A DNA stretch of 64,000 bases, taken from CAYZNE01 sp964461035. Its GTDB lineage: Archaea; Nanobdellota; Nanobdellia; Woesearchaeales; CAYZNE01. Below are positions 50,262-59,294 of this stretch, one piece after another (position 1 is the first letter of the stretch; each line of letters begins with the position of its first letter). The position numbers were made by a program, and so were the translations under genes. The notes under the pieces were generated by a model. It was not told the DNA's origin and ran no database searches. It worked only from the letters and a program-made list of their open reading frames with translations. The DNA lies in assembly GCA_964461035.1 (NCBI GenBank), contig CAYWRI010000003.1, positions 3,425-67,424 of the forward strand, in the 5' to 3' direction.

Positions 50262-50750
50262 ATGAATAAATGGGCTATTTACAATGTAATATTAGTAATT
50301 GCGGTATTTATACTTGGAATTCTAATTAGTAATCTATTAAATGATAATCTATTATATTCTCCTTTTTCAAATCAAGAAGTTATAGAACAAAATTCTCCTA
50401 ATAATTGGATATCTGAAAATAAAATTCATGTATATGAAGATTATGTGATGCTTGATATAGGCGAATCAAATTTTATAGGATTTGAAGATACTGGTTCAAT
50501 GGACCCAACTTTTGATTCTGAGGCCAATGCATTAGAAATAATACCTAAAAGTGCATCAGATATAACAACAGGAGATATTATTTCATTTAAAGCAAAAGAT
50601 GGTAAAACATATGTTCATCGAGTAATACAAACAGGAATTGATTCAGAAGGAAACTATTTTATTACCAAAGGAGATAACAATCCAAATCCAGATCCATACA
50701 AAATCTATTTTTCAGATGTTGTCGGGGTTGTCGTTGCAGTTTTCTATTAG
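50262..50750 (+). CDS. Signal peptidase I, archaeal Sec11/S26B type
   Basis: A 162-residue membrane-anchored peptidase. The N-terminal helix (about 6-25) anchors it. The nucleophile is Ser79 in TGSMDPT, and a catalytic His119 in YVHRV replaces the Lys of bacterial enzymes, as in Sec11/SipW. KGDNNPNPDP near 137 supplies the third conserved acidic residue. It cleaves signal peptides from secreted proteins leaving SecY. The length is compact, as in other archaea. Confidence 0.9.
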   Translation: MNKWAIYNVILVIAVFILGILISNLLNDNLLYSPFSNQEVIEQNSPNNWISENKIHVYEDYVMLDIGESNFIGFEDTGSMDPTFDSEANALEIIPKSASDITTGDIISFKAKDGKTYVHRVIQTGIDSEGNYFITKGDNNPNPDPYKIYFSDVVGVVVAVFY

Positions 50751-50778
50751 TTATTAGATTCTATTAATTTTTATAAGT

Positions 50779-52821
50779 TTAAACAGAACTAATATTATTT
50801 TCTTTTTTTATTCGAATAACTGTATCTGCATAACTTTCAAGTTTTGGCTCGTGACTAACAATTATTATTTGAGACATATTTAATCTCTCTAAAACTTCTC
50901 TAACTCTATCCATTTGCTCAGATGAAAATCCATCAGTTGGCTCATCTAATATTAAAAAGTTTTTAGTATTAATTCCAGTCATAAAATTATTTATTACTTT
51001 ATTCAAAGATAATCTATATGCGAGAGCAACACTGGTTTTTTCTCCACCTGAAAGATTTTGTATATTTGCATCATAACCATTCTGTTCAATCAGGGGTGTA
51101 AATGAATCATCCAAAATTACATTTAAATTATCATCTTCTATAAGAATATTAAACCACTCTTGAAAATATTCATTACATTCTTTTAAAATATTAGCAATAG
51201 TATACTTTTCCATTGACTCCATTAATTGAATAAAAAAAGAATCAAGCCAATCTCTTAAAATAATTTTTTCTTTAATCCTATTTTGAATCTTTATTTTTTC
51301 TTTAATCTTTTCTTCGACTTCTTTAAGTTTTTCAGATAAATTATCAATATCTTTTTTAATTTCTGCAAATTTAATTTCTAAACTTTTTAAAATATTATTT
51401 TCAGCTTTAAACTCATTATTCTTTTCTTCAAATATTTTTGAAATTTCCTTGTTTATTTTTTTAGACCAATTCAAAATATTATTATTTTCTGTTTCAATAA
51501 GTGTTAAATAATCTAAGGATTCTTTTTCATAATTTGTAAGTCTGAGCTTTTTTTCTTTAATAGAAGCTAACTTAAGCTTTTTTATTTCTGCATCACGAAT
51601 AATCTTAAGATACTTTTCAATATCATTTTCTACTTTTTCAAGCTTTTCAGCAATTAAGGGAATATTAAGATTGATTTTTTCTTGTTTTTCTTTCCTTGCT
51701 TTTATTTTTTCAGATTCTTTAGCAAATATTTGTTGTTTATATTCATTACTCACAGTTTGACCGCATTTAGAACATATTTCTAAAGAAGTTATATTATCAA
51801 TTATTTTTTGACTTTCATTGATTCTTGAATCTAAAATACCTTTTTTACTAATCATTTCATTATTTTTATTAATTATTTGAATTTTTGATTCTTTTAAATT
51901 TTGAATTTGTGTCTTAAGCTCTTCAACATTAGGCAATTCTAAATTGGAAGTTTCACTTAATTCTTTTTTCAACAAACTTGTTATTTTATTATTTGATTCA
52001 ATTCTATTTTTCATAGATTCAAGTTTTGTTTTAGAAATTGCAATTTTTCTTTTTATATCGTTTTGTGTCTCTATATCTTGTTTAATTTCTAAAATTTCTT
52101 TATTTAGTTTTTCAATTATCTCTTTTCTTTCTATTATTTTACTTTCAGAATTATTATACAATTCTTTTAACTCTTCGATTTTAACTTTAAGTTCTTTTTG
52201 TTTCTCTTTTAGAATATTGATATCTTCAACATGTGATTGATCATTGCGAATTTTCGCATTAATTTCTTTTAGGTATAATGAGACATTAGATCTTATCAGT
52301 TTATATTTATCAAGATTGAAGATTTTTCTTATGATTTCAACTCTTGAATCAGGAGAATCAAATAAAATTTTTTTCATATCTTCCTGAGGAGTATAAACTG
52401 TATATCTGTAAATAAGTGCAGGACTTCTTGTTATAAATTCTTTAGGATAACCAAGTATTTCAAGTAATTTAGCTCGTAATTCTTGAGGTGTTAATTGAAT
52501 TTCAAGATCATTCATTGTTAAACCGCATTCATCTTGATTAATCCCTCGAGAAGTTTTTTTAATATGTCTTTTTATTTTAATAATCTCATTATTTACTTCA
52601 ATTTCTAATTCAACAAAACCCTTAGTTGTTCCATATCTAAGAAGCGAACTTCCATCCACACTACCCTTTATAAAACCAAACAATGCAAATTCTGTAGCGA
52701 TAAGCAATGAAGTTTTTCCACTTCCAATGTCACCACTTAAAAGAATTATTTTACCATCTAGGTTTATCTCTTGAAATTTATATGTTCGTATGTTCTTTAG
52801 AACAATCCTCTTTATTTGCAT
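50779..52821 (-). CDS. rad50: Rad50-like SMC ATPase with zinc hook
   Basis: A 680-residue DNA repair ATPase. Walker A GDIGSGKTS is at 30-38, a CxxC zinc hook (CSKCGQTV) near 345-352 lies between two long coiled coils, the ABC signature LSGGEK is near 587 and Walker B with DEPTDG near 620. The coiled coils are shorter than in most archaeal Rad50 (about 850-900 residues). Rad50 tethers broken DNA with the Mre11 nuclease, but no mre11 is adjacent here. Confidence 0.92.
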   Translation of the reverse strand: MQIKRIVLKNIRTYKFQEINLDGKIILLSGDIGSGKTSLLIATEFALFGFIKGSVDGSSLLRYGTTKGFVELEIEVNNEIIKIKRHIKKTSRGINQDECGLTMNDLEIQLTPQELRAKLLEILGYPKEFITRSPALIYRYTVYTPQEDMKKILFDSPDSRVEIIRKIFNLDKYKLIRSNVSLYLKEINAKIRNDQSHVEDINILKEKQKELKVKIEELKELYNNSESKIIERKEIIEKLNKEILEIKQDIETQNDIKRKIAISKTKLESMKNRIESNNKITSLLKKELSETSNLELPNVEELKTQIQNLKESKIQIINKNNEMISKKGILDSRINESQKIIDNITSLEICSKCGQTVSNEYKQQIFAKESEKIKARKEKQEKINLNIPLIAEKLEKVENDIEKYLKIIRDAEIKKLKLASIKEKKLRLTNYEKESLDYLTLIETENNNILNWSKKINKEISKIFEEKNNEFKAENNILKSLEIKFAEIKKDIDNLSEKLKEVEEKIKEKIKIQNRIKEKIILRDWLDSFFIQLMESMEKYTIANILKECNEYFQEWFNILIEDDNLNVILDDSFTPLIEQNGYDANIQNLSGGEKTSVALAYRLSLNKVINNFMTGINTKNFLILDEPTDGFSSEQMDRVREVLERLNMSQIIIVSHEPKLESYADTVIRIKKENNISSV

Positions 52822-52975
52822 TAATCCAAGAAAGACCTTTATTCTTATAAATTTTGCTTTTATGATATATTAATAATAAAACATATTTAATTTGAACTTT
52901 GAGACCTTAATTCAAATCTTTGCAGAGTTCTTTTCTTACCAAAAATTTAAATAGTTCAATAAATTTAAATATTAT

Positions 52976-53422
52976 ATGAAAAAAGTTTTATGGTATGATT
53001 ATATGATGACTTATACTTATACTAAAGACTGTATAATTGTCAGAGAAATAAAAGAATTGTTAAATAAAGAATCTGATTTTGAAATAGAACTATTTCATTA
53101 TATTAATCCTTTTCAGGATGAAAAGTCTGAAAAATACATTTCTGATTCAACAACTGATAGAATATATTGTAGAGATACTCCTAAGTATCTTAAACGAGCA
53201 ATAGCAAGACATAATCCTGCAGTTCTCTTAATACATCCGGGTTGGATTTTTCAGAAGCATCTTGGTGAATTACATGAGAAATATCCTGAAATGCATATTG
53301 GTTTACTTGTTAAGGGTGGAGAGTGTCCTGATATGTCTATTTATAATGAACTAGAAGTTCTTCCTGCTGATAATGCTGAAAAACAATTAGAATATATTCT
53401 AAAAGTATTGAAAAATGAGTAA
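52976..53422 (+). CDS. Hypothetical alpha/beta protein
   Basis: A 148-residue soluble protein with an alternating strand-helix pattern: KKVLWYDYMMTYTYTKDC, IARHNPAVLLIHPGWIF, HIGLLVKGGECPDM. It could be a Rossmann or flavodoxin-like fold, but no nucleotide-binding or redox motif is clear. It starts about 150 bases from the Rad50 start, divergently, and so may share a regulatory gap. Function is unknown. Confidence 0.5.
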   Translation: MKKVLWYDYMMTYTYTKDCIIVREIKELLNKESDFEIELFHYINPFQDEKSEKYISDSTTDRIYCRDTPKYLKRAIARHNPAVLLIHPGWIFQKHLGELHEKYPEMHIGLLVKGGECPDMSIYNELEVLPADNAEKQLEYILKVLKNE

Positions 53423-53711
53423 TTTTGTGATTTAATTCTTTTTTGAATTATTAGAATAATTGAAAATAACTAAAACTTCCTAATTATAACTGGTTTATTG
53501 GTATTTTTCAGCATTATTTATTATAAACCCTAAGAAGCCCACAACGAGTTGCGAGCTTCCCGGGAAAAAGAGGTGAGTAGAATTTATTCTATTTGATGGA
53601 AATCAGATTGCCTATATAAATCTTTTGTTTTGTTTTTATTTAAAAATAGTAACAGAATGAGATAAACCTGAAATAATCTATAAAAAATGAAATTTAAAAA
53701 GAACAAAAAAC
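53423..53711. other. Intergenic gap with hairpins, no gene seen
   Basis: No convincing coding frame. AATTC and GAATT around a T-run (53434-53449) follow the preceding gene's stop and could terminate it. A GC-richer patch at about 53533-53570 has GAAGC pairing with GCTTC across a 16-base interior, followed by the palindrome TTCCCGGGAA, and is preceded by a TATA-like TTATTATAAACC. This may be another small RNA or the terminator of the convergent zinc-ribbon gene; strand and limits are unclear. Confidence 0.3.
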
Positions 53712-54119
53712 CTATTTTTTCTTTGATTTAGTTGCTTTTAGTTTTTTAGTGATGCCCATTTTGTGATTGCATTTTTCACAATTAAAAATTACGGCCTTAG
53801 TTCCAAGAAACGATTTTCTCTTAAAGGGCGCTTGAGTTTTACCAGAAAACCCGCATTCAGGGCAAGTATATTCAATATTACATGTTAGTAAATCTTCATA
53901 TTCTTCAATAGGTGCACTATAACCACATTCAGGACAAACATATTCTTTCGCTCTAGTTTTGAATCTTCCAGTTTTAGGATTGATTGGCTTTCCCATTAGT
54001 CCTTTTTTACATTTAGGACATAATTCTCTAAAAACCCAGGCTCTCACTTTAAATTTATCGTGTTCTCTAATTGTTATATATACTAATTCTTTCATTGATT
54101 CAGGTTCTTTTAATTCCAT
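53712..54119 (-). CDS. Multi zinc-ribbon protein
   Basis: A 135-residue protein with four CxxC pairs: CPKCKKG, CPECGYS, CPECGFS and CEKCN, probably two zinc ribbons arranged in tandem. The intervening residues are basic (KAKTRAKEYV-like), and the C terminus is Lys-rich, suggesting binding to RNA or DNA. It is adjacent to and follows the 97-residue orphan with no gap, so both are co-transcribed and may form a complex. It is not a recognised ribosomal protein. Confidence 0.7.
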   Translation of the reverse strand: MELKEPESMKELVYITIREHDKFKVRAWVFRELCPKCKKGLMGKPINPKTGRFKTRAKEYVCPECGYSAPIEEYEDLLTCNIEYTCPECGFSGKTQAPFKRKSFLGTKAVIFNCEKCNHKMGITKKLKATKSKKK

Positions 54120-54413
54120 TCATAACACCTCAAAAAGTTTCTGCTTTAAGTACAGTTTTTTATTCAAACTCTTCTCTTTTATATAATTATTGATTTCTGC
54201 ATCGGTCAGATGTCCATAATTCTTAGGTATGATACTAAGTTCTGAAGCTAATCTTCGATTTAGCCAGATTTTTTGTGAATCCATTGTTTTTTTAGGTTTT
54301 TTAATACATTCAACTTCCATAAGAATACCTTTGAATCTATGACCTTCAAAAGGTGAATGTTCATGAACATCTGCAACTTCTGCACTTTTTATTTTACATA
54401 CAATTGTAGTCAT
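54120..54413 (-). CDS. Hypothetical basic protein paired with zinc-ribbon gene
   Basis: A 97-residue protein, not recognised. It begins MTTIVCKIKSAEVADVHEH and has a charged middle (FKGILMEVECIKKPKKTMD) with a helical end. No metal-binding cluster is present. Its stop directly abuts the zinc-ribbon gene, implying one transcript. The basic charge would suit nucleic-acid binding. It is divergent from the aRF1 gene. Confidence 0.5.
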   Translation of the reverse strand: MTTIVCKIKSAEVADVHEHSPFEGHRFKGILMEVECIKKPKKTMDSQKIWLNRRLASELSIIPKNYGHLTDAEINNYIKEKSLNKKLYLKQKLFEVL

Positions 54414-54526
54414 GCCTTTCCATTAGCTAATTCCATTTAAATACTTTTTTCTATAATGATATTAATAATAGATCCATTGCCTTCATAAATATTTTTTAAT
54501 CTTTTTTAAACAATTTATTATCGCAG

Positions 54527-54538
54527 ATTTTATAAATT
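54527..54538 (+). promoter_or_regulatory. TATA box of prf1
   Basis: ATTTTATAAATT lies 21-32 bases before ATG 54559 with no ribosome binding site, fitting a leaderless transcript. Confidence 0.6.
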
Positions 54539-54558
54539 ATTAATAATCTCACTAACTT

Positions 54559-55686
54559 ATGAATCAAAAAGATGCTGATTATCAGTTGAGTATGAAAGAG
54601 AGAAGAAAGCTTAAAGAATTTGTTAAAGAGTTATCAAAATACAAAGGAAGACACACAGAGCTTGTTTCAGTTTATGTTCCCGTAGGTTATGACCTTGTGA
54701 AAATAACTCAACATCTTGAGCAAGAGAAAGATACAGCGAGCAATATAAAAAGTGCTTCTAATAGAAAAAATGTTCAAGAGGCTCTTGAAAAAATGATTCA
54801 ATATTTAAAAACAATTGTGGTAAAAACACCCAAACACGGTCTTGCAGTTTTTGCAGGAAATATTGCTGAAAGAGAAGGTCAGTATGATTTTAAGGTTTGG
54901 GCAATAGAACCTCCTGCACCAATGAATCAAAGATTATATAGATGTGATAAAGAGTTTATTTTAGATCCTTTAGAAGAGCAAGTAGAAGACAAAAATGAAT
55001 ATGGCCTTGTAGTTCTTGATAGCAGGGATGCAACTATTGCAATTCTTAGAGGAAAAACAATAATTCCTATAAAAACAACTCATTCAGAGGTTCCAGGAAA
55101 AATGAGAGCTGGAGGACAATCTGCTCCGAGATTTCAAAGATTAAGAGCTGGAGCCCAAAATGATCACTTTAAAAAAATAGCAGATTATATGAAAGATGAA
55201 TTTCTTCCAAGACAATATCTTCAAGGAATCATAATTGGTGGTCCAGGTACTACTGTAAATACTTTTTTAAATAGACATCACATAACGGGAGATGTTGAAA
55301 AAAAAATAATAGGTGTCAAAGATTTATCTTATACTGGAGATTTTGGTTTAAGAGAATTAGTAGATAAAAGTGATGATATTCTTGCAAAAGAAGACATAGT
55401 GCGTGAAAGGACTCTAATGAAAAAGTTTTTTGTTATGCTTTCAATAGAAGAAGGTAAAACATCTTATGGTAAAGATAAAGTTATGGAATTACTAAAACAA
55501 GGTGTTGTTGATACAGTAATAGTTTCTGAAGCTTTGGACGATAAATTTCTTGATGAATTTGAAAAAGAAGCAGTTAAAGTAGGTTCAAATGTTGAAATAA
55601 TATCAACAGAAACCGCAGAAGGCGTTCAACTTCGAGATATGGGAAAAGTTGTTGCCATTCTTAGATTTGATTTAAATCATTCTTAG
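54559..55686 (+). CDS. prf1: Peptide chain release factor aRF1
   Basis: A 375-residue archaeal/eukaryotic release factor. Stop-codon recognition elements NIKS (62-65) and YRCDKEF (around 128-134) lie in domain 1, the peptidyl-tRNA hydrolysis GGQ (AGGQSAPRF) near 185 in domain 2, and the C-terminal domain contacts ABCE1/aRF3-like factors. The methyltransferase of the GGQ Gln is expected to be the HemK-like domain encoded at 935. A TATA box sits about 25 bases before ATG. Length is slightly short but typical for archaea. Confidence 0.96.
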   Translation: MNQKDADYQLSMKERRKLKEFVKELSKYKGRHTELVSVYVPVGYDLVKITQHLEQEKDTASNIKSASNRKNVQEALEKMIQYLKTIVVKTPKHGLAVFAGNIAEREGQYDFKVWAIEPPAPMNQRLYRCDKEFILDPLEEQVEDKNEYGLVVLDSRDATIAILRGKTIIPIKTTHSEVPGKMRAGGQSAPRFQRLRAGAQNDHFKKIADYMKDEFLPRQYLQGIIIGGPGTTVNTFLNRHHITGDVEKKIIGVKDLSYTGDFGLRELVDKSDDILAKEDIVRERTLMKKFFVMLSIEEGKTSYGKDKVMELLKQGVVDTVIVSEALDDKFLDEFEKEAVKVGSNVEIISTETAEGVQLRDMGKVVAILRFDLNHS

Positions 55687-55710
55687 TTATGTGTTATTTT
55701 CATAGAATAT

Positions 55711-56223
55711 CTAATTATGTTGTTGAGGTTTAGGTGTGCAAACACATACTTTCTCATAAGATATATCATTTTTATCTAAGAACCCTATTGCAATTTGTTC
55801 TAATTGACTTTTATCTGTTTTATCCAGAACTAGAATCATGAGATTATTTTTATCGTTTCCATTAAATTCAGGAATACACACAAAATCATCTAAGTTATTA
55901 CCATAAAATTCTTCCTCAGTCACATTTCTGGCAAGGTGACCTCTATCTACTGCAATTTTATAACTTTCAGTTGTTTTAGAATATAAGTATCTGCTAAGTG
56001 CATTTATTTTATTTTCAAGAAAGTAATTAATAACTTCTGTGTCGAACAGGGCATCATTATTTACTCCAACAACATGAATAGTTTCTCCTTTATGCAAGAT
56101 TATTTTTTCCCTCCATTGTATTCTCTCTAAGTTTTTCACTTGTTTTAAACATAGGTAATCTGAGATTGGATTTATACAATAATTTGGAAATTTTTTAGTA
56201 AGATTAGATATTACATTTTTCAT
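55711..56223 (-). CDS. Hypothetical protein
   Basis: A 170-residue soluble protein of unknown family. A mixed alpha/beta pattern is visible: ETIHVVGVNNDALFDTEVINY, then KNNLMILVLDKTDKSQLEQIA. The end carries two Cys (VCVCTPKPQQHN). No active-site motif is recognised. It converges with aRF1 and diverges from the transaldolase gene. The start is ATG 56223; upstream there is only T-rich sequence. Confidence 0.5.
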   Translation of the reverse strand: MKNVISNLTKKFPNYCINPISDYLCLKQVKNLERIQWREKIILHKGETIHVVGVNNDALFDTEVINYFLENKINALSRYLYSKTTESYKIAVDRGHLARNVTEEEFYGNNLDDFVCIPEFNGNDKNNLMILVLDKTDKSQLEQIAIGFLDKNDISYEKVCVCTPKPQQHN

Positions 56224-56308
56224 TTTTTTTAATCTCTTTTAAAATAAATATTTTTAAATTTCATAAACTATATAAAGTTATCTTGTTTCATATTAGTTAG
56301 GTGATAAT

Positions 56309-57163
56309 ATGAAAATATTTCTTGACAGTGCAAATTTAGATGAAATTAAAGAAGCTTTTTCCTGGGGAATAATTGATGGTATAACAACAAATCCTTCTTT
56401 AATGAAAAAAGCAATTAACAGCTTGAATTCAAAAGGTTCTAATGTTAATATGTTAAATTATATTGAAGATATTCTTAAAATTGCAGGCAGTAATCATTCT
56501 GTTAGCTTAGAAGTAATAAGTCTTACTGAAAAAGAAATGTATTCTGAAGCAAAAATATTATATGATCAATTTAATAAAATTGTAGACAATGTTTCAATTA
56601 AAATTCCAATATGCACTGCTAAAGATGTAAGTTCAATTAATTTTGATGCATTGAAAGTTATAAAAAAATTAGCAGATGAAAACATTTCTGTAAATGCAAC
56701 TTTGATTTTTAATCCAGAACAGGCTCTCTTAGCCGCAAAAGCAGGAGCAAAATTTGTAAGTCCTTTCTTAGGTAGAATCGATGATTTATTACGAATTGAA
56801 AAACTAGATCTGAAAAAAGTATCAGCTCCTGTCACGGATAAAGAATTTGCAGGACAGGATTATTATCCTGCAGAAGGAGTATTTATAGAAAAAGGAATGG
56901 CTGAAGATAATGGAATCATAAGTGGTATTGATTTATTAAGTCAACTAATTACAATATTTGACAATTATGAATTTGATTGTCAGATAATCGCTGCATCTGT
57001 TAGAAACTCAAGACAAGCAAGAGAATCAGCTCTTGAAGGTGCAGATATAGCAACACTTCCTTTTACTGTAATAAAAGACATGCTTTGGCATAAAAAATCT
57101 GCAGAAGGAATAATTGCTTTTGAAAACGATGTTGTTCCAGAATACAAAAAACTGTTTGACTAA
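56309..57163 (+). CDS. tal: Transaldolase (TalC/MipB-like)
   Basis: A 284-residue transaldolase. FLDSANLDEIKEAFSWGIIDGITTNPSLM is the first barrel strand with the active Asp; the Schiff-base Lys is in VSIKIPIC near 97; NATLIFNPEQALLAAKAGAKFVSPFLGRIDD and IAASVRNSRQARE complete the site. It is slightly longer than the bacterial TalC group, with added helices near the N and C termini. It exchanges three-carbon units between sugar phosphates and pairs with RpiB at 60224 to supply ribose-5-phosphate. An AGGTGATA ribosome binding site precedes it. Confidence 0.94.
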   Translation: MKIFLDSANLDEIKEAFSWGIIDGITTNPSLMKKAINSLNSKGSNVNMLNYIEDILKIAGSNHSVSLEVISLTEKEMYSEAKILYDQFNKIVDNVSIKIPICTAKDVSSINFDALKVIKKLADENISVNATLIFNPEQALLAAKAGAKFVSPFLGRIDDLLRIEKLDLKKVSAPVTDKEFAGQDYYPAEGVFIEKGMAEDNGIISGIDLLSQLITIFDNYEFDCQIIAASVRNSRQARESALEGADIATLPFTVIKDMLWHKKSAEGIIAFENDVVPEYKKLFD

Positions 57164-57171
57164 TTTTATAT

Positions 57172-57801
57172 TTATTTTTCTATTAAATTATTTTTAACAA
57201 GAAATATTTTAATCAATTCATACATTTTCTCATATCCTTTAGAGTTTATATGTAATCCATCATCTAATAATTCAGTATAATTTGATTTAGAAAACTCTTG
57301 AAATATGTCAAGAAAAGGTATATTATTTTTTTCACAAATTTCTTTAATTGTGTTATTAAACTCATTTATTCTATTATTTGAGAACACCGTTTCTTCGTAG
57401 TTTTTGCAGATTTCTTCATCAACAGGAGTTAATCCTATAAAAGTAACCTCCTCAGTAAACTTTTTTGCTTTTTTGCATAATTTTATTATGTTCTTTCTGA
57501 ATTGAGCAATTTTTGTATCGTACAATTTATTTGGAAAACTTAATCTAGAATCATTCAGCCCTATCGCAATTATAATTATGTTTCTATCCTCAGATCTAAG
57601 AAATTTAATTCTTGCTTTTGCTTCGCAATCAAATCTTTTTAATAAGGTCTTTGTTGTGTCTCCACAGATACTTAGATTCTGAAGGCAGTTATAATAATCT
57701 TTAACTTCAAAATATTTTCTTAATCTTCCGCACCAACCCCTATTAAGATTGTCTCCTCTTCCAAAACTTATACTATCTCCAAATACACATATTTGATACA
57801 T
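57172..57801 (-). CDS. SGNH/GDSL-family hydrolase
   Basis: A 209-residue SGNH hydrolase. Block I FGDSISFG (nucleophile Ser near residue 10), the oxyanion Gly in NLSICGDTT, the Asn in GLNDSR and the DGLHINSKGYEKM with the Asp-His pair near 185-190 are present in the right order. It has no signal peptide, so it acts in the cytosol. Lipase, acyl-CoA thioesterase or acyl-sugar esterase activity is possible. Confidence 0.85.
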   Translation of the reverse strand: MYQICVFGDSISFGRGDNLNRGWCGRLRKYFEVKDYYNCLQNLSICGDTTKTLLKRFDCEAKARIKFLRSEDRNIIIIAIGLNDSRLSFPNKLYDTKIAQFRKNIIKLCKKAKKFTEEVTFIGLTPVDEEICKNYEETVFSNNRINEFNNTIKEICEKNNIPFLDIFQEFSKSNYTELLDDGLHINSKGYEKMYELIKIFLVKNNLIEK

Positions 57802-57861
57802 AATCGTAATTTGTCTTTATTGTAATATAAATCTTTTGTATTATTTTAGATTTATTATCAA

Positions 57862-58575
57862 TTAAACAAGTTCTATATTCATATTAGAATAATTTTCAAG
57901 AATAATTCGCTTCAGAGTTTCTAAGAACTGGTTTGATGGTGGTTCTATTTTCTTAAATAGTTCAGCATTGTCTTCAGGATTAAATTTTTCTAATTCCCAA
58001 ACACATTTCAAATCTTTAATAATTTTTGCGAGTTCAAGAAAAACCTCTTTTCTGTAAACAGATCCTGGAACAATCAGTGTTCTAAAAATTATATCTACTT
58101 CTTTATCATATTCTTTCAATAAATTAATACTTTCTATTATTTCAAAATATGTTTTTTCTGCAGATTCAAAAAAAGTTCCTGCTTTTGTTATTTTTTTAAA
58201 ATTTTCTTGAGATGTTATTAAATCAAAAACAATAATATCAAAAAAACTCTTTTGTAAAAAATACTTTAATACATCCGATTTTGTTCCATTTGTTTTTAGA
58301 GCTATTTTAATTTTCATTTTTTTACAAAAATCTATTAATTCAATCATTGCTTGTTTTTGAAGAAGTGGTTCTCCACCTGAGAATAGTATTACTGTTGGTT
58401 TTAATTTAATAAGTTCCTCTTTAAATAATTTTAATTCTATGAGTGCTTCAGAACGGAATTCAAAATACTTTGAATTTTTGAAAACACAATTAATTTTATT
58501 ACCATAAAAGTTTATTTCATAAGCTCCTTCAATAATTTTACTGGGTAAAATCTGCTTATCAACATATGCTTGCAT
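57862..58575 (-). CDS. Degenerate radical-SAM-like protein lacking the cluster cysteines
   Basis: A 237-residue protein with a radical-SAM barrel. FSGGEPLLQ (residues 66-73) is the SAM-binding GGE motif, and IALKTNGT follows as in NrdG/PflA. At the place of the [4Fe-4S] motif CxxxCxxC it has Cys30, then Asn34 and Tyr37, at exactly the same spacing, so two of three cysteines are gone. It cannot hold a normal cluster and is probably not a radical enzyme. It may bind SAM or a partner in a regulatory way. The gene appears intact. Confidence 0.75.
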   Translation of the reverse strand: MQAYVDKQILPSKIIEGAYEINFYGNKINCVFKNSKYFEFRSEALIELKLFKEELIKLKPTVILFSGGEPLLQKQAMIELIDFCKKMKIKIALKTNGTKSDVLKYFLQKSFFDIIVFDLITSQENFKKITKAGTFFESAEKTYFEIIESINLLKEYDKEVDIIFRTLIVPGSVYRKEVFLELAKIIKDLKCVWELEKFNPEDNAELFKKIEPPSNQFLETLKRIILENYSNMNIELV

Positions 58576-58703
58576 AATACTCTAGAAGTATTAACTATTA
58601 TATAAATGCTTTCAGTTTTTTTTTTGAGACCAACTCTTCATTTCAAAAGATATTTAAATAAGTAATATTTAGTTTAGTTAAATCCAGTAATGGGGGTGCA
58701 AAT

Positions 58704-59252
58704 ATGACAAATTGGTTGTTGATAGGAATTATAGTTCTTGTAGTTTTAGTTATAATAGGAATTTACAATGTTCTAGTAAGATTAAATAATAGAGTAAAAA
58801 ACGCTTGGTCTCAAATAGATGTTCAACTAAAGAAAAGATATGATTTAGTACCCAATCTTGTTGAAACTGTAAAAGGATATGCTAAGCATGAAAGTGAACT
58901 TTTCTTAAAAGTTACCACTGCGCGTTCAGAAGCATACAAATCTAGTAAGATTAGTGATAAAATAGGGAACAATAATAAATTTTCAGCTTTAGTAGGTCAA
59001 ATGCTTGCAGTAGCAGAAAATTATCCTAACTTAAAAGCTGATCAGCATTTTTTAAAAATGCAAGAAGATTTAAATGGCATTGAATCAAAAATTGCTTATG
59101 CACGACAATTTTATAATGACGTGGTTGAGCAGTTTAATACAAAAACACAGCTTTTTCCTAATAATCTTTTTGTAAAATTATTTGGTTTTGAAAAATATGT
59201 GTTCTTTGAAGCAAAAAAAGAAGAAAGAGAAAATGTTAAAGTAAAGTTTTAA
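58704..59252 (+). CDS. lemA: LemA family membrane protein
   Basis: A 182-residue LemA. One TM segment covers about residues 4-24 and then a conserved helical bundle starts NRVKNAWSQIDVQLKKRYDLVPNLVETV. VTTARSEAYKSS, YPNLKADQHFLKMQEDL and ARQFYNDVVEQFNTKT are the family hallmarks. A strong ribosome binding site GGGGGTG precedes the ATG. LemA and HtpX often occur together, and the gene 42 bases downstream is htpX, so both belong to one membrane quality-control unit. Confidence 0.94.
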   Translation: MTNWLLIGIIVLVVLVIIGIYNVLVRLNNRVKNAWSQIDVQLKKRYDLVPNLVETVKGYAKHESELFLKVTTARSEAYKSSKISDKIGNNNKFSALVGQMLAVAENYPNLKADQHFLKMQEDLNGIESKIAYARQFYNDVVEQFNTKTQLFPNNLFVKLFGFEKYVFFEAKKEERENVKVKF

Positions 59253-59294
59253 TTTTTTTCTATTTTTTTGATTATTTAACTTAAGTTATATACT

